A stretch of 64,000 nt of DNA from RPQJ01 sp963823535 (GCA_963823535.1 CAWGLZ010000003.1:124001-188000); one strand, 5' to 3'; shown: positions 27,899-36,746, numbered from the stretch's first letter. Made by a program: numbers and translations. Notes: generated by a model from the sequence alone, not told the origin.

Positions 27899-29416
27899 TC
27901 AGCCGCCCGGTGCCGGACGGTCTGGCGCCGAGCGCTCCATCTTTGCGCGCTCCCTGGGCAGCGCTTCCCTCAACTCCTTGAGCCTGGCCGAGAACTTGGC
28001 GCGCTGCACCGACGTGAGGTTGGGCACCGACAGTGCGAGTTCGAGCTGGTTGATCGCGAGCGGCAGGTCACCGCCCATGATGTGGTATTCGGCCATGTAG
28101 GAGTAGGCATCAGCGACGTCTCCCGCCGCGTTGGCGGCCAGGGCGGTGAGGCGGACCTGCTCCTGGGTGGGTGGAACGTTGTTGAAGAGGTCGAGCAGCA
28201 CCTCGTGCGCACGCTTGGGGCGACCGGCCTGCAGGAGGGCCTCGCCGTAGCGAACGGTCACCGGGATATTGCGTGGCGCCAGTTCGCGGGCGCGCTCGAG
28301 CGTGTCGAGGGCCGCCCGTGTCCTGCCCGCCGCGAGCAGCGCCTGGCCGAGCGCCGTGTGGAACGCCATCACCTCGGGGTATGACTGGACCAGCCGCTCC
28401 AGCCGCGGGATCGCCCCGGTCGGATCGCCCGCCACGATCTGCGCAAGCGCCATGCCGTAGATCTGTGCGACGCTGGCATCCGGTTCGTTGTCGGCGACCG
28501 ACGTGTAATAGGCCCGCGGATCGGCCCCGGCGCGTGTCGACAGCACCCGAACGCGCTCCTTTGCCAGCGAGTACCCGAGGCTTTCCCGCGGGGCGACGGC
28601 CGGGTACTGCAGCGCGCGGTCCTTCGATTCGGCGATGCGCGTGCTGGTGACCGGATGCGTGCGCAGGAGCTCGGGCATCTGGTCGGGGCCAAGCTGGGTC
28701 CGGCGTCCCATCGTGCCGAAGAACTCGGGCATCGCATTCGGGTCGTAGCCCGCCGCGGCCAGGATGCCGATGCCGATCCGGTCCGCCTCGTACTCGTTCT
28801 CGCGCGTGAAGTTGATCTGCGACTGGATGGCCAGGCTCTGCGCAGCGCTGATCGCTCCCATGGTGGCGTTCGAGCTGCCGCCGGCCATCGCGCCGATCAG
28901 GATCGCGGCGAGCGTGGCCGCCGTGGAGACCAGGCTCGCACGGGACTGGTTCTCGAGCCCGCGCGCGATGTGTCGCTGCGTGACGTGTGCCACCTCGTGT
29001 GCAAGGACCGCCGCCAGCTCGCTCTCGGACCCGGTCTCGAGCAGGAGGCCGGAGTGCACGCCGATGAACCCACCCGGCAGGGCGAACGCGTTGATCGCCG
29101 GATCCCGCACCACGAAGAAATTGAAGTTGCGATTGCCTTCGTGCGCGAGGCTCGACAGGCGGAGGCCGAGCGACTGCATGTATTCGCCGATTTCCGGGTC
29201 GTCGAGCAGGGCACCCGAATCCCGCAGGCCGCGCATGACCATGCGACCGATGCGGTACTCGTCCTCGACGCTCAGCGTCGCCTGCGCCGCCGTGCCCATC
29301 TCGGGCAACTGGTCCTGCGCGGTCTGGGCTGCGAGGGGCGCCGGCAGCAGCAGCCATGCCGACAGGACGAGGCCCGCGAGCGCGGAGAGGAAGTTGGTCG
29401 GTGAGGGTGATGGCAT
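27899..29416 (-). CDS. bepA: M48 metalloprotease with TPR domain, BepA-like
   Basis: Periplasmic chaperone-protease that degrades or helps fold misassembled outer-membrane proteins such as LptD and BamA. The 505-residue protein has a signal peptide (cleavage near PLAAQTAQ), the M48 zinc motif HEVAH in VLAHEVAHVTQRH, the third ligand Glu in NEYEADRIG, and a C-terminal TPR array (about residues 300-480, e.g. FHTALGQALLAAGRT). ATG 29416 has AAGCAAGG upstream and directly begins the signal peptide; an earlier start at 29482 adds an unlikely extension. It follows phoH2 by 55 bases on the same strand. Confidence 0.94.
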   Translation of the reverse strand: MPSPSPTNFLSALAGLVLSAWLLLPAPLAAQTAQDQLPEMGTAAQATLSVEDEYRIGRMVMRGLRDSGALLDDPEIGEYMQSLGLRLSSLAHEGNRNFNFFVVRDPAINAFALPGGFIGVHSGLLLETGSESELAAVLAHEVAHVTQRHIARGLENQSRASLVSTAATLAAILIGAMAGGSSNATMGAISAAQSLAIQSQINFTRENEYEADRIGIGILAAAGYDPNAMPEFFGTMGRRTQLGPDQMPELLRTHPVTSTRIAESKDRALQYPAVAPRESLGYSLAKERVRVLSTRAGADPRAYYTSVADNEPDASVAQIYGMALAQIVAGDPTGAIPRLERLVQSYPEVMAFHTALGQALLAAGRTRAALDTLERARELAPRNIPVTVRYGEALLQAGRPKRAHEVLLDLFNNVPPTQEQVRLTALAANAAGDVADAYSYMAEYHIMGGDLPLAINQLELALSVPNLTSVQRAKFSARLKELREALPRERAKMERSAPDRPAPGG

Positions 29417-29471
29417 GCCTTGCTTGGACACGGGCCGCGACGCCGGGTTCCGGCCCGGCCGGCGCAACCCC

Positions 29472-30890
29472 TCAGAGGGCATCGGACGCGAAATCGGCCA
29501 GGCGCGAGCGCTCGCCGCGGGTCAGCGTGATGTGCCCGTAGTGCGCCCAGCCGCGGAAGCGATTGACCACGTAGGTCAGTCCCGAGGTCGTCTCCGAGAG
29601 ATACGGGGAGTCGATCTGCGCGATGTTACCCAGGCATACGAGCTTGGTGCCGGGACCGGCACGCGTCACCAGCGCCTTCATCTGCTTCGGCGTCAGGTTC
29701 TGGGCCTCGTCGAGAATGATGTAGCGATTCAGGAACGTCCGGCCGCGCATGAAGTTGAGCGAGCGGATCTTGATGCGGTTGCGCAGCAGGTCGTTGGTCG
29801 CGGCACGGCCCCAGCTGCCGCCCTCCTGGCTCTGGGTCAGCACCTCGAGGTTGTCCATCAGGGCGCCCATCCAGGGCTCCATCTTCTCCTCCTCGGTGCC
29901 CGGCAGGAAGCCGATGTCCTCGCCAAGCGGGATGGTCACCCGCGTCATGATGATCTCGCTGAAGCGGTTCGTCTCGAGCGTCTGCGCGAGACCGGCGGCG
30001 AGCGTGAGCAGCGTCTTGCCGGTCCCGGCCGGGCCGAGGATCGTCACGAGGTCGATCTCGGGGTCGAGCAGCAGGTTGAGGGCGAAGTTCTGCTCGCGGT
30101 TGCGGGCGGAAATGCCCCACACACCGTGACGCTCGCGGCGGAAGTCGCGAAGCACCTCGAGCACGGCCGAGTCGCCGTCGATGCTGCGCACGATGGCCTC
30201 GAGGCCGTGCTCGCCAGGCTGGAAGACGAACTGGTTCGGCGCCCAGTGCGAAACGGCGCGCGCCCGGACCTTGTAGAAGGAACGCCCCTGCTCGTGCCAC
30301 GACTCGAGGCTGCGGCTGGCCCGGTCCCAGAAGTTGGCCGGCAGCTCCTCGACCCCGGTGTAGAGGAGGTCCGCGTCCTCGATGGTCTTGTCGCTGTAGT
30401 AGTCCTCCGCGTGCACCCCGATGATCGCGGCCTTGATGCGCAGGTTGATGTCCTTCGACACCAGGGTGATCAGCGCCTTCGGATGCTCGCGCTTCAGCGC
30501 GACCGTGTTCGCGAGGATCGCGTTGTCGGCGCCGTGCCCGGGAAGCGTGTCGGGCAGGCCGGCGGCGAGCTGGCGCGTCTGGAAGAAGAGGCGGCCCCGG
30601 GGTGGCTTCTTGCCGCCGTTCGGCGCCTTGGCAATCGGCAACTCGAGTCCGCGATCGATCTGCTGCTTGCTCGCGCTTGCCATCAGTTCGTCGAGGAAGC
30701 GGCTGACCTGCCGCACGTTGCGGGCCGCCTCGGACATGCCCTTCTTGCCCGCGTCGAGTTCCTCGAGCACGGTCATCGGAATGAAGATGTCGTGTTCCTC
30801 GAAGCGGAAGATCGAGGTCGGGTCGTGCATCAGCACGTTGGTGTCGAGGACGAAGATGCGTCGTGGGGGAGGCGGCTTCTTCGGCGGCAA
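29472..30890 (-). CDS. PhoH-family PIN-ATPase (PhoH2/YlaK type)
   Basis: A 472-residue fusion of an N-terminal PIN nuclease domain (RIFVLDTNVLMHDP, with the acidic D-N and later DNAILANT and LVSKDINLRIKA motifs; about residues 10-165) and a C-terminal PhoH ATPase (Walker A GPAGTGKT, then ILDEAQNLTPKQMK; about 235-460). PhoH2 proteins are RNA helicase/RNases in some bacteria. No ATG is available near the expected N-terminus; TTG at 30890 has GGAG seven bases upstream and yields the usual MPPKK-type start, while a CTG at 30935 overlaps the bcp stop. The start is therefore a choice. It lies between bcp and bepA in one minus-strand run. Confidence 0.88.
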   Translation of the reverse strand: MPPKKPPPPRRIFVLDTNVLMHDPTSIFRFEEHDIFIPMTVLEELDAGKKGMSEAARNVRQVSRFLDELMASASKQQIDRGLELPIAKAPNGGKKPPRGRLFFQTRQLAAGLPDTLPGHGADNAILANTVALKREHPKALITLVSKDINLRIKAAIIGVHAEDYYSDKTIEDADLLYTGVEELPANFWDRASRSLESWHEQGRSFYKVRARAVSHWAPNQFVFQPGEHGLEAIVRSIDGDSAVLEVLRDFRRERHGVWGISARNREQNFALNLLLDPEIDLVTILGPAGTGKTLLTLAAGLAQTLETNRFSEIIMTRVTIPLGEDIGFLPGTEEEKMEPWMGALMDNLEVLTQSQEGGSWGRAATNDLLRNRIKIRSLNFMRGRTFLNRYIILDEAQNLTPKQMKALVTRAGPGTKLVCLGNIAQIDSPYLSETTSGLTYVVNRFRGWAHYGHITLTRGERSRLADFASDAL

Positions 30891-30931
30891 CGTCTGGCTC
30901 CGTGTCGGGGGCAGGGCGTCGGGTGCGGGGA

Positions 30932-31405
<474 letters not shown>

Positions 31406-31411
31406 GGTCCC

Positions 31412-31942
31412 TCACGCCTTGAGTGGTTCCAGGATCGCATCCAGGTTCAGGTTGTCGCACAGGTCGAGGAACTCCTCGCGCAGCGCCGCGATGTGGATGC
31501 GCGTCGGCACGTGCACCACCATGTAGACCGAGAACATCGGCGCGCCGGTGTGCGCGGCACTGTAGCTGCGGGTGTTGATGTCGCCGATGTCGATGCCGCG
31601 GGAGGAGAAAAAGCCGGCAAGGGCATGCAGGACGCCGGGCTGGTCGAGGCAGACGACGTCGACCGTGTACGAGACCATGTCCGTGCGCGGTGGCCGGGTT
31701 TCCGTGCGGCGGCTGGTGACCGCCAGCCCGGACGCCTCGGCGAGCTTGGCGAGCTCGCCCTCGAGCTTGGCGAGCGTGTGCCAGTTGCCGCCCACCAGCA
31801 TGAGCATGGCGAACTCGTTGCCGAGGGCCGTCATCCGGCTCTCGAGGATGTTGCCGCCACACTCGACCACGACCCGGGTCAGGTCGTAGACCAGTCCCGT
31901 GCGGTCGCTGCCGATGGCGGAAATTGCGATGAGTTGCTTCAT
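31412..31942 (-). CDS. gcvR: Glycine cleavage regulator GcvR (ACT-domain protein)
   Basis: A 176-residue double ACT-domain protein. In E. coli GcvR binds glycine and antagonises the activator GcvA at the gcvTHP promoter. The first ACT domain starts MKQLIAISAIGSDRTGLVYDL, the second DVVCLDQPGVLHALAGFFSS. It is divergent from dapA and upstream of bcp, as in E. coli. Glycine-binding ability is inferred from family only. Confidence 0.88.
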   Translation of the reverse strand: MKQLIAISAIGSDRTGLVYDLTRVVVECGGNILESRMTALGNEFAMLMLVGGNWHTLAKLEGELAKLAEASGLAVTSRRTETRPPRTDMVSYTVDVVCLDQPGVLHALAGFFSSRGIDIGDINTRSYSAAHTGAPMFSVYMVVHVPTRIHIAALREEFLDLCDNLNLDAILEPLKA

Positions 31943-32000
31943 GGGGGATCCCGGGTCGCAGTGTAGCGGGGCGACGCGCTGCCGTACACGCGGGCATTGG

Positions 32001-32030
32001 TTGCGCCACGCGCCGGCCGTTCAGTAGCAT
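32001..32030 (+). promoter_or_regulatory. Candidate dapA promoter
   Basis: TTGCGC (32001-32006), an 18-base spacer and TAGCAT (32025-32030) lie in the gcvR-dapA intergenic region, 27 bases before the dapA ATG. Confidence 0.45.
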
Positions 32031-32057
32031 CGCGGGAATACCGACCAAGGGGCCAAC

Positions 32058-32939
32058 ATGTTCAAGGGCAGCATCCCGGCGCTCGTCACGCCCATGCGGG
32101 ACGATGGGGCGATCGACCTGGACGCCTGGGACAGGCTGCTCGACTTCCACCTGCGCGAAGGCACGGACGCCGTGGTGGTGGGCGGCACGACGGGCGAGTC
32201 GCCCGTGCTCGATCCGAGGGAACTCGAGGAACTGGTCCGTCGTGCCAAGGCCCGCCTGGGGGAGAGAATGCCCGTCATCGCGGGCAGTGGCACCAACGGC
32301 ACGTCGAAGAGCATCGCGCTGTCGCGGGCGGCCGAAGCCGCGGGCGCCGACGCCTTGCTGCTGGTGACGCCCTATTACAACAAGCCCACCCAGGAGGGCC
32401 TGTTCCGCCACTTCACCGCCATCGCGGATGCCGTGCGGGTCCCGGTGATCCTCTACAACGTGCCCGGCCGGACGGCCTGCGACATGCTGCCCGAGACCAT
32501 CGCGCGACTGTCCCGGCATCCTCGAGTCGCCGGCGTGAAGGAAGCGACCGGCGAGGTGGCCCGGGGCGAGGCCGTGCTGCGGCTGTCGCGCCCTGGATTC
32601 CTGCTCCTGAGCGGGGACGACCCCACCGCGGCAGAGCTGATCCGCATCGGCGCCCGGGGTGTCATCTCCGTGACGGCGAACGTCGCCGCAAGGGCGATGC
32701 ACGAACTGTGCGAGGCCGGGCTCGCCGGCGCCCATGACGAGGCGGCCGCGATCAACGAACGGCTGATGCCCCTGCACAAGGCCTTGTTCCTGGAGTCGAA
32801 CCCGATACCGGTGAAGTGGGCAGTGCATCGGCTCGGCCTGATCGGTCCAGGCATCCGGCTGCCACTCACGCCACTGTCCGCGCCGCTCCGCGAACCACTG
32901 GAATCCGCGATGGTCGCGGCCGGTGTGGAACTGCCCTGA
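32058..32939 (+). CDS. dapA: 4-hydroxy-tetrahydrodipicolinate synthase DapA
   Basis: Condenses pyruvate and aspartate semialdehyde in the lysine/diaminopimelate pathway. The 293-residue barrel shows GTTGESP (pyruvate-binding Thr pair), the catalytic Tyr in VILYNVPGRT and the Schiff-base Lys161 in AGVKEATG, at the canonical position. Length matches the family. Downstream, where E. coli has bamC, a tRNA-Ser gene follows 55 bases after the stop. Confidence 0.97.
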   Translation: MFKGSIPALVTPMRDDGAIDLDAWDRLLDFHLREGTDAVVVGGTTGESPVLDPRELEELVRRAKARLGERMPVIAGSGTNGTSKSIALSRAAEAAGADALLLVTPYYNKPTQEGLFRHFTAIADAVRVPVILYNVPGRTACDMLPETIARLSRHPRVAGVKEATGEVARGEAVLRLSRPGFLLLSGDDPTAAELIRIGARGVISVTANVAARAMHELCEAGLAGAHDEAAAINERLMPLHKALFLESNPIPVKWAVHRLGLIGPGIRLPLTPLSAPLREPLESAMVAAGVELP

Positions 32940-32994
32940 GGTGCCGGTCTTTCGCGTCGGGGCCCAAGCGTGTAGGCTCTCGACCCCTTCCAGC

Positions 32995-33085
32995 GGAGAG
33001 GTGGCCGAGTGGTCGAAGGCGCTGGACTGGAATTCCAGTTATATCCAAAAGGTATACGTGGGTTCGAATCCCACCCTCTCCGCCA
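32995..33085 (+). tRNA. tRNA-Ser (anticodon GGA)
   Basis: Type II tRNA, 91 bases with encoded CCA. Acceptor GGAGAGG pairs with CCTCTCC; the anticodon loop CTGGAAT (33027-33033) gives anticodon GGA at 33029-33031, reading UCC/UCU. The long variable arm (33040-33056) is unusually AT-rich, TATAT-CC-AAAA-GG-TATA with one bulged T. T-arm is GTGGG TTCGAAT CCCAC. Confidence 0.95.
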
Positions 33086-33094
33086 GCACCCGAG

Positions 33095-33122
33095 AGCGCC
33101 CCGTGAGGGGCGTTCTGCTTTC
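33095..33122 (+). terminator. Intrinsic terminator after tRNA-Ser
   Basis: GCGCCCC-GTGA-GGGGCGT hairpin (about 33096-33113) followed by a T-rich tract (TTCTGCTTT), starting ten bases after the tRNA 3' end. Confidence 0.75.
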
Positions 33123-33136
33123 CGGGGATATGACCC

Positions 33137-34156
33137 ATGAGAATCGCGACCCTTGCCTTGACGCTGCTCGCAGCGGGGCTCACGGCCTGCGCGCCGCGGG
33201 CGGTCGATTTCGCCGGCGAGACCATGGGCACGACTTACCACGCGACGGTGACCAGGATGCCCGCGACCGTGGGCCGCGAGGTCGTGCAGGCCGAGATCGA
33301 CGCCGTTCTCGCCGACGTGGATCGCCACCTGTCGACCTGGGATGCTGGCAGTGAACTGTCGAAGTTCAATGCAGGGCCCGGCGTCGACTGGGTGACCGTA
33401 TCACCGACCTTGCTCGAGGCGGTCGAGCAGGCACAGGCCGTGAGCCGGTTGACGGACGGCGCGTTCGACGCGACCGTCAGTCCACTAGTGCGAGCATGGG
33501 GCTTCGGGTCGGGCGCGCGGCGCGACGCCGGGCCTCCCGGGGCGGCTGAAATCGCACGGCTCCAGCAATTCGTCGGGCACCAGAAGCTCGAACTGCGCAG
33601 GGCACCGCCCGCCCTGCGCAAGACCGTCCCGGGTCTGCACGTCGACCTCGATGGGATCGCCCCCGGCCTGGCGGTCGACAGGATCGCTGCACGCTTCGAG
33701 GCTCTCGGTATCGGCGACTACCTCGTGGAACTCGGCGGTGAAGTGCGCGCGCGCGGCCGCAACCCTTCGGGACGCACCTGGCGCGTTGCCGTGGAGGCGC
33801 CACTCCCCGGCGAGCGGAGGCCGCTCGAAGTCGTGGAGCTCGACGGGCTGGGGGTTTCGACGTCCGGGGATTACCGCGACTTCCGCGACCTTGCGGGCCG
33901 TCGCATTTCCCATACCCTCGATCCACGGACCGGCGCCCCCGTGACGCACCGGCTGACTTCCGCGACGGTGATCCACCCGTCGGCTGCAATGGCGGACGGA
34001 CTGGCGACCGCGATCATGGTCCTCGGACCGGAGGACGGCCTGTCGCTGGCCAGGCGTCTCGGCCTCGCTGTCCTGCTGATCGAGCGCGCGGAGGATGGTT
34101 CGTTCGTCCGATCCGAGACCGAGTCTTTTGCACGGCTACGCCGACCACTCGAGTGA
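33137..34156 (+). CDS. apbE: FAD:protein FMN transferase ApbE (lipoprotein)
   Basis: Attaches FMN covalently to Thr/Ser of flavoproteins such as Nqr/Rnf subunits in the periplasm. The 339-residue protein has a lipobox LTAC (Cys19), the start of the domain at AGETMGTTYHATV, the flavin-binding region STWDAGSELSKFN, VDLDGIAPGLAVD, and HTLDPRTGAPV near residue 260. No nqr, rnf or other ApbE target is encoded in the window. The GATATGACCC stretch before the ATG gives only a weak ribosome-binding site (GGGGA, 33124-33128). Confidence 0.93.
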   Translation: MRIATLALTLLAAGLTACAPRAVDFAGETMGTTYHATVTRMPATVGREVVQAEIDAVLADVDRHLSTWDAGSELSKFNAGPGVDWVTVSPTLLEAVEQAQAVSRLTDGAFDATVSPLVRAWGFGSGARRDAGPPGAAEIARLQQFVGHQKLELRRAPPALRKTVPGLHVDLDGIAPGLAVDRIAARFEALGIGDYLVELGGEVRARGRNPSGRTWRVAVEAPLPGERRPLEVVELDGLGVSTSGDYRDFRDLAGRRISHTLDPRTGAPVTHRLTSATVIHPSAAMADGLATAIMVLGPEDGLSLARRLGLAVLLIERAEDGSFVRSETESFARLRRPLE

Positions 34157-34160
34157 AGGC

Positions 34161-34166
34161 TATGAT
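34161..34166 (+). promoter_or_regulatory. Candidate -10 element placing transcription start at the next ATG
   Basis: TATGAT at 34161-34166 would start transcription around 34173, which is the A of the next gene's ATG. With no Shine-Dalgarno visible, a leaderless mRNA is possible. Confidence 0.4.
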
Positions 34167-34172
34167 CCGGCC

Positions 34173-34766
34173 ATGACCGATCCGCTGAACCGGTTGAAAC
34201 GTCGGCCGCTGCTCGCACCCTTGCTCCTGCCCCTGCTCGCCATCATCGCGGCAGGGGCGGGTGTCGTCTGGCTGGGCACCTGGGCGCGTACGACCGTGGT
34301 CATCGCGGTGCGCCATGCCGAGACCGGGCCCGCGGCGAGCGGTGATCCCGAACTGAGTCCAGCCGGCGAACGGCGGGCCGCCCGGCTCGGCGAGTTCGTG
34401 GCCGACGCGCTGCCCGGCAGGTCGGTGGATCACCTGTATGCGGCGGACACGCGTCGTGCCCAGCAGACGGCCGCGTCGGTCGCCAACCAGTTCAAGCTGC
34501 CCATGAACCTGCTGGCGAGCAGTGACTGGGCAGGGCTCGCCAGTCGGATCAAGCGGGACCACCGGGGGCAGACGGTCGTCGTGGTCGGCTATGCGAGCAC
34601 GCTGCCGGGCGTGCTCAGGCAGTTGAGTACCACGAAGGTCACCTGGGCCGATGACGACTTCGATTCGGTATTCGTGGTCGTTTCGCCGACGCCCGGCCAG
34701 CCGCGCCTCTTGCGCCTGCGATACGGTTCGCTCGAGCCCGACTCAGCCATGCCGGCCGCCCGCTAG
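34173..34766 (+). CDS. Membrane-anchored histidine-phosphatase-like protein, second His missing
   Basis: A 197-residue protein with an N-terminal transmembrane helix (about residues 13-35) and a histidine-phosphatase domain facing the periplasm. The first catalytic motif RHAET (His48) is intact, but the second, usually GHSNT, reads VVVVGYASTLP: Tyr140 replaces the catalytic His. It may be inactive or have a changed function (sensor or binding role). It begins 16 bases after apbE. No ribosome-binding site is evident; see the -10 element just upstream. Other start choices, such as the open frame from 34095, run through apbE. Confidence 0.82.
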   Translation: MTDPLNRLKRRPLLAPLLLPLLAIIAAGAGVVWLGTWARTTVVIAVRHAETGPAASGDPELSPAGERRAARLGEFVADALPGRSVDHLYAADTRRAQQTAASVANQFKLPMNLLASSDWAGLASRIKRDHRGQTVVVVGYASTLPGVLRQLSTTKVTWADDDFDSVFVVVSPTPGQPRLLRLRYGSLEPDSAMPAAR

Positions 34767-34804
34767 ACGGGATACGGGCCCGGTCGTCGGACGAGTTGCC
34801 TGTC

Positions 34805-35266
34805 TCAGTGGCGCTGGGCGCCGGACTGGATGGCCTTCCGCACAAAGTCCTCGTGCGCGCCGATGCGCAGGTCCGCGAGGACCGAATCCTGAATCCGGCC
34901 GTCGCGATCGATGAGGTAGGTCCCGCGCCGGACCGCGATGCCGAGCGGGCCGTCGAGGTCGTACGCCTTGATCACCGTCTTGTCGGGATCCGACAGCAGC
35001 GTGAAGTTGAGGTCGTGCTTGTCGGCGAATCGCCGGTGAGAGTCGACGTCCTGCGGGCTCACGCCCACGACGCGAAGCCTGGCCCGAAGCAGGTCCTGGT
35101 GCAGATCCCTGAAGCTGCAGGCCTCTTTGGTACATCCCGGAGTGAAATCTGCCGGGTAGAAATACAGGATCAGGGGACCTTCCTCGAGCAGCGACGTCAG
35201 GCTGTGACGCTGCCCATTCTGGTCGGCCAGCTCGAAGTCCGGCGCCTTGCGGCCATTCTCAAGCAT
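34805..35266 (-). CDS. Thiol peroxidase PrxQ/Bcp, second copy
   Basis: A 153-residue AhpC/TSA-family peroxiredoxin. It has both the peroxidatic Cys and the resolving Cys five residues later (TPGCTKEACSF), the atypical 2-Cys arrangement of E. coli Bcp, unlike the first copy at 30932-31405. The start has AGGAGG nine bases upstream. Its start overlaps the end of the GNAT gene by eight bases, so the two are cotranscribed. Confidence 0.92.
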   Translation of the reverse strand: MLENGRKAPDFELADQNGQRHSLTSLLEEGPLILYFYPADFTPGCTKEACSFRDLHQDLLRARLRVVGVSPQDVDSHRRFADKHDLNFTLLSDPDKTVIKAYDLDGPLGIAVRRGTYLIDRDGRIQDSVLADLRIGAHEDFVRKAIQSGAQRH

Positions 35267-35750
35267 CGTCTGGTCCTCCTGCCGCCTTGACGGCACCCGA
35301 GTAATCCACTTCCATGACGTCGTATCCCGCGTCCGACATCCCGCAGCGGCGATAGACGGCGTGTGCCCGGTCGTTTTCACGTTCGACGTAGAGACGGATG
35401 CCGCACACCGTTTGATCGGCCCGGGCGAGGCGGTCGAGGTGCCCGAACAGCGCCTGGAACACTCCGCGACGCCGCGCATCGGGCAGCACGTACACGCTCT
35501 GTATCCACCAGAACGTGCCGTTGCGCCAGTCGCTCCATTCGTAGGTGATCATCAGCTGCCCGACGAGGCGACCATCGTGCTCGGCGACGAAGTAGCGGCC
35601 CCTGGCCGGGTCGTCGAGGACGGCCCGGACCCCGGCCTGGACCGTTCCGGGCTCGAGTCGCTTGTGCTCTGCCTCGAGTGCCATCGCGACATTGCCCCGC
35701 GCGATGAAGTCGGCGTCGGCCGGTCCAGCGGGGCGAATCACGATGTTCAT
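35259..35750 (-). CDS. GNAT-family N-acetyltransferase
   Basis: A 163-residue acetyltransferase with the GNAT acetyl-CoA motif VYVLPDARRRGVFQALF (QxxGxG/A-like loop, about residues 85-100) and the conserved N/A strand LYVERENDRAHAVYRRCGM. ATG 35750 starts the conserved MNIVIRPA; an upstream frame start at 35792 is less likely. The substrate is unknown. It overlaps prxQ by eight bases. Confidence 0.85.
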   Translation of the reverse strand: MNIVIRPAGPADADFIARGNVAMALEAEHKRLEPGTVQAGVRAVLDDPARGRYFVAEHDGRLVGQLMITYEWSDWRNGTFWWIQSVYVLPDARRRGVFQALFGHLDRLARADQTVCGIRLYVERENDRAHAVYRRCGMSDAGYDVMEVDYSGAVKAAGGPDDA

Positions 35751-35781
35751 CGGGCGATCATACAGGGGCTGCGGTTTCCGG

Positions 35782-35809
35782 TTGCGGGTCACAGGGCCGG
35801 TGCTACAAT
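35782..35809 (+). promoter_or_regulatory. Promoter of the tRNA-Ala/tRNA-Arg pair
   Basis: TTGCGG (35782-35787), 16-base spacer, TACAAT (35804-35809), then a GC-rich GCGCGCCC discriminator, the kind associated with stringent control of stable RNA promoters. Confidence 0.65.
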
Positions 35810-35823
35810 GCGCGCCCTCGTGT

Positions 35824-35899
<76 letters not shown>

Positions 35900-35921
35900 A
35901 CTTTTTCGTCCCGGCCGCCAT

Positions 35922-35997
35922 GCCCCGGTAGCTCAGTGGATAGAGCGACCGCCTCCTAAGCGGTAGGTCATAGGTTCGACTCCTATCCGGGGCGCCA
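35922..35997 (+). tRNA. tRNA-Arg (anticodon CCT)
   Basis: 76 bases with encoded CCA. Acceptor GCCCCGG/CCGGGGC, anticodon stem ACCGC/GCGGT, loop CTCCTAA with anticodon CCT at 35955-35957, reading the rare AGG codon. It lies 22 bases after tRNA-Ala and is probably cotranscribed. Confidence 0.95.
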
Positions 35998-36187
35998 TCC
36001 CCGTCGCGGACGCCCTGCAGTCTGCAGCAGACCGTTGGCTATCAGGTCCAGCGTCCGTTGATCCATTGGATTCTGGATAAACGGCATAAGCCAATATAAA
36101 TGATAGGGTTACTCGCACGGATGGCGACTGATCGCGGGCGCTTGCGACCGTGCCCCGCACGTCGCTGCAACGATTCGGTAGCCCGTC

Positions 36188-36218
36188 AAGAAAACGGGGC
36201 AGCCGACTGGCTGCCCCG
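36188..36218 (-). terminator. Intrinsic terminator of the exported orphan protein
   Basis: Perfect 10-bp stem CGGGGCAGCC/GGCTGCCCCG with a 4-base loop (36195-36218), followed on the minus strand by TTTTCTT. One of the strongest terminators in the window. Confidence 0.92.
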
Positions 36219-36247
36219 CTCGTCATACCTGGCGCTCGAGCGTCAGG

Positions 36248-36697
36248 TCATTTCCATTCGACGCGGCGCAGGTTCATCTCGCCGAAGAAGCTACGGAACT
36301 CCTCGTAGCCCTGCACGAGTTCGTCCTGCTTGGCCTTCTCGAGGCCCTTGCGGAACTCTCCCATGAACTTGTTGTAGCGCGCCTCGTCGGGTTCCATCAT
36401 CGCGCCGCTGGTGAATTTCTGCACCAGCATCACGTTGAACGCACCGCCGGCCGAAGTCTCGCTGATGAAGATGCTGCAATCCTCGATGACGCCCATCTTC
36501 TTGTTGATCTCGCAGCCGCTGACCCAGCTCTGCTTCAGGCCGCCGAGGTAGTCGTCGATCCTGTTCGGGACGACCTTGACCATCGTCACGTTCCAGACCG
36601 CCTTGCTCGGCACGTAGTCCTTGTAGATCTCGGTCGATTGCGCGGTCGCGGAAACACCAATCACGGCCACAGCGGCCAGCAGCGACATTCGAAGCAT
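36248..36697 (-). CDS. Exported protein of unknown function
   Basis: A 149-residue protein with a signal peptide (MLRMSLLAAVAVIGVSATAQS, cleavage about residue 20 near ATAQS-T). The mature part is small and helical/strand mixed, contains two Cys (SGCEINKKMGVIEDCSIF) that could form a disulfide, and reads like a dimeric alpha-beta barrel (NVTMVKVVPNRIDDYLGGLKQSW, then FNVMLVQKF), a pattern seen in DUF/NIPSNAP-like small domains. I do not recognise the family. AAGGGGG precedes the ATG by seven bases. It is monocistronic with its own terminator and a GC hairpin in its leader. Confidence 0.75.
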   Translation of the reverse strand: MLRMSLLAAVAVIGVSATAQSTEIYKDYVPSKAVWNVTMVKVVPNRIDDYLGGLKQSWVSGCEINKKMGVIEDCSIFISETSAGGAFNVMLVQKFTSGAMMEPDEARYNKFMGEFRKGLEKAKQDELVQGYEEFRSFFGEMNLRRVEWK

Positions 36698-36719
36698 GAT
36701 TTGCCCCCTTGGATGGTCC

Positions 36720-36746
36720 GTGCGCGACATTGCGCACGGTTTTTTT
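36720..36746 (+). terminator. Terminator-like hairpin of unclear use
   Basis: GTGCGC-GACATT-GCGCAC stem-loop followed by GG and seven T on the plus strand. No plus-strand gene lies just upstream (nearest is tRNA-Arg, 720 bases away). On the minus strand the same hairpin lies in the leader of the exported protein, 23 bases before its ATG, so it could instead act on that transcript. Confidence 0.55.
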
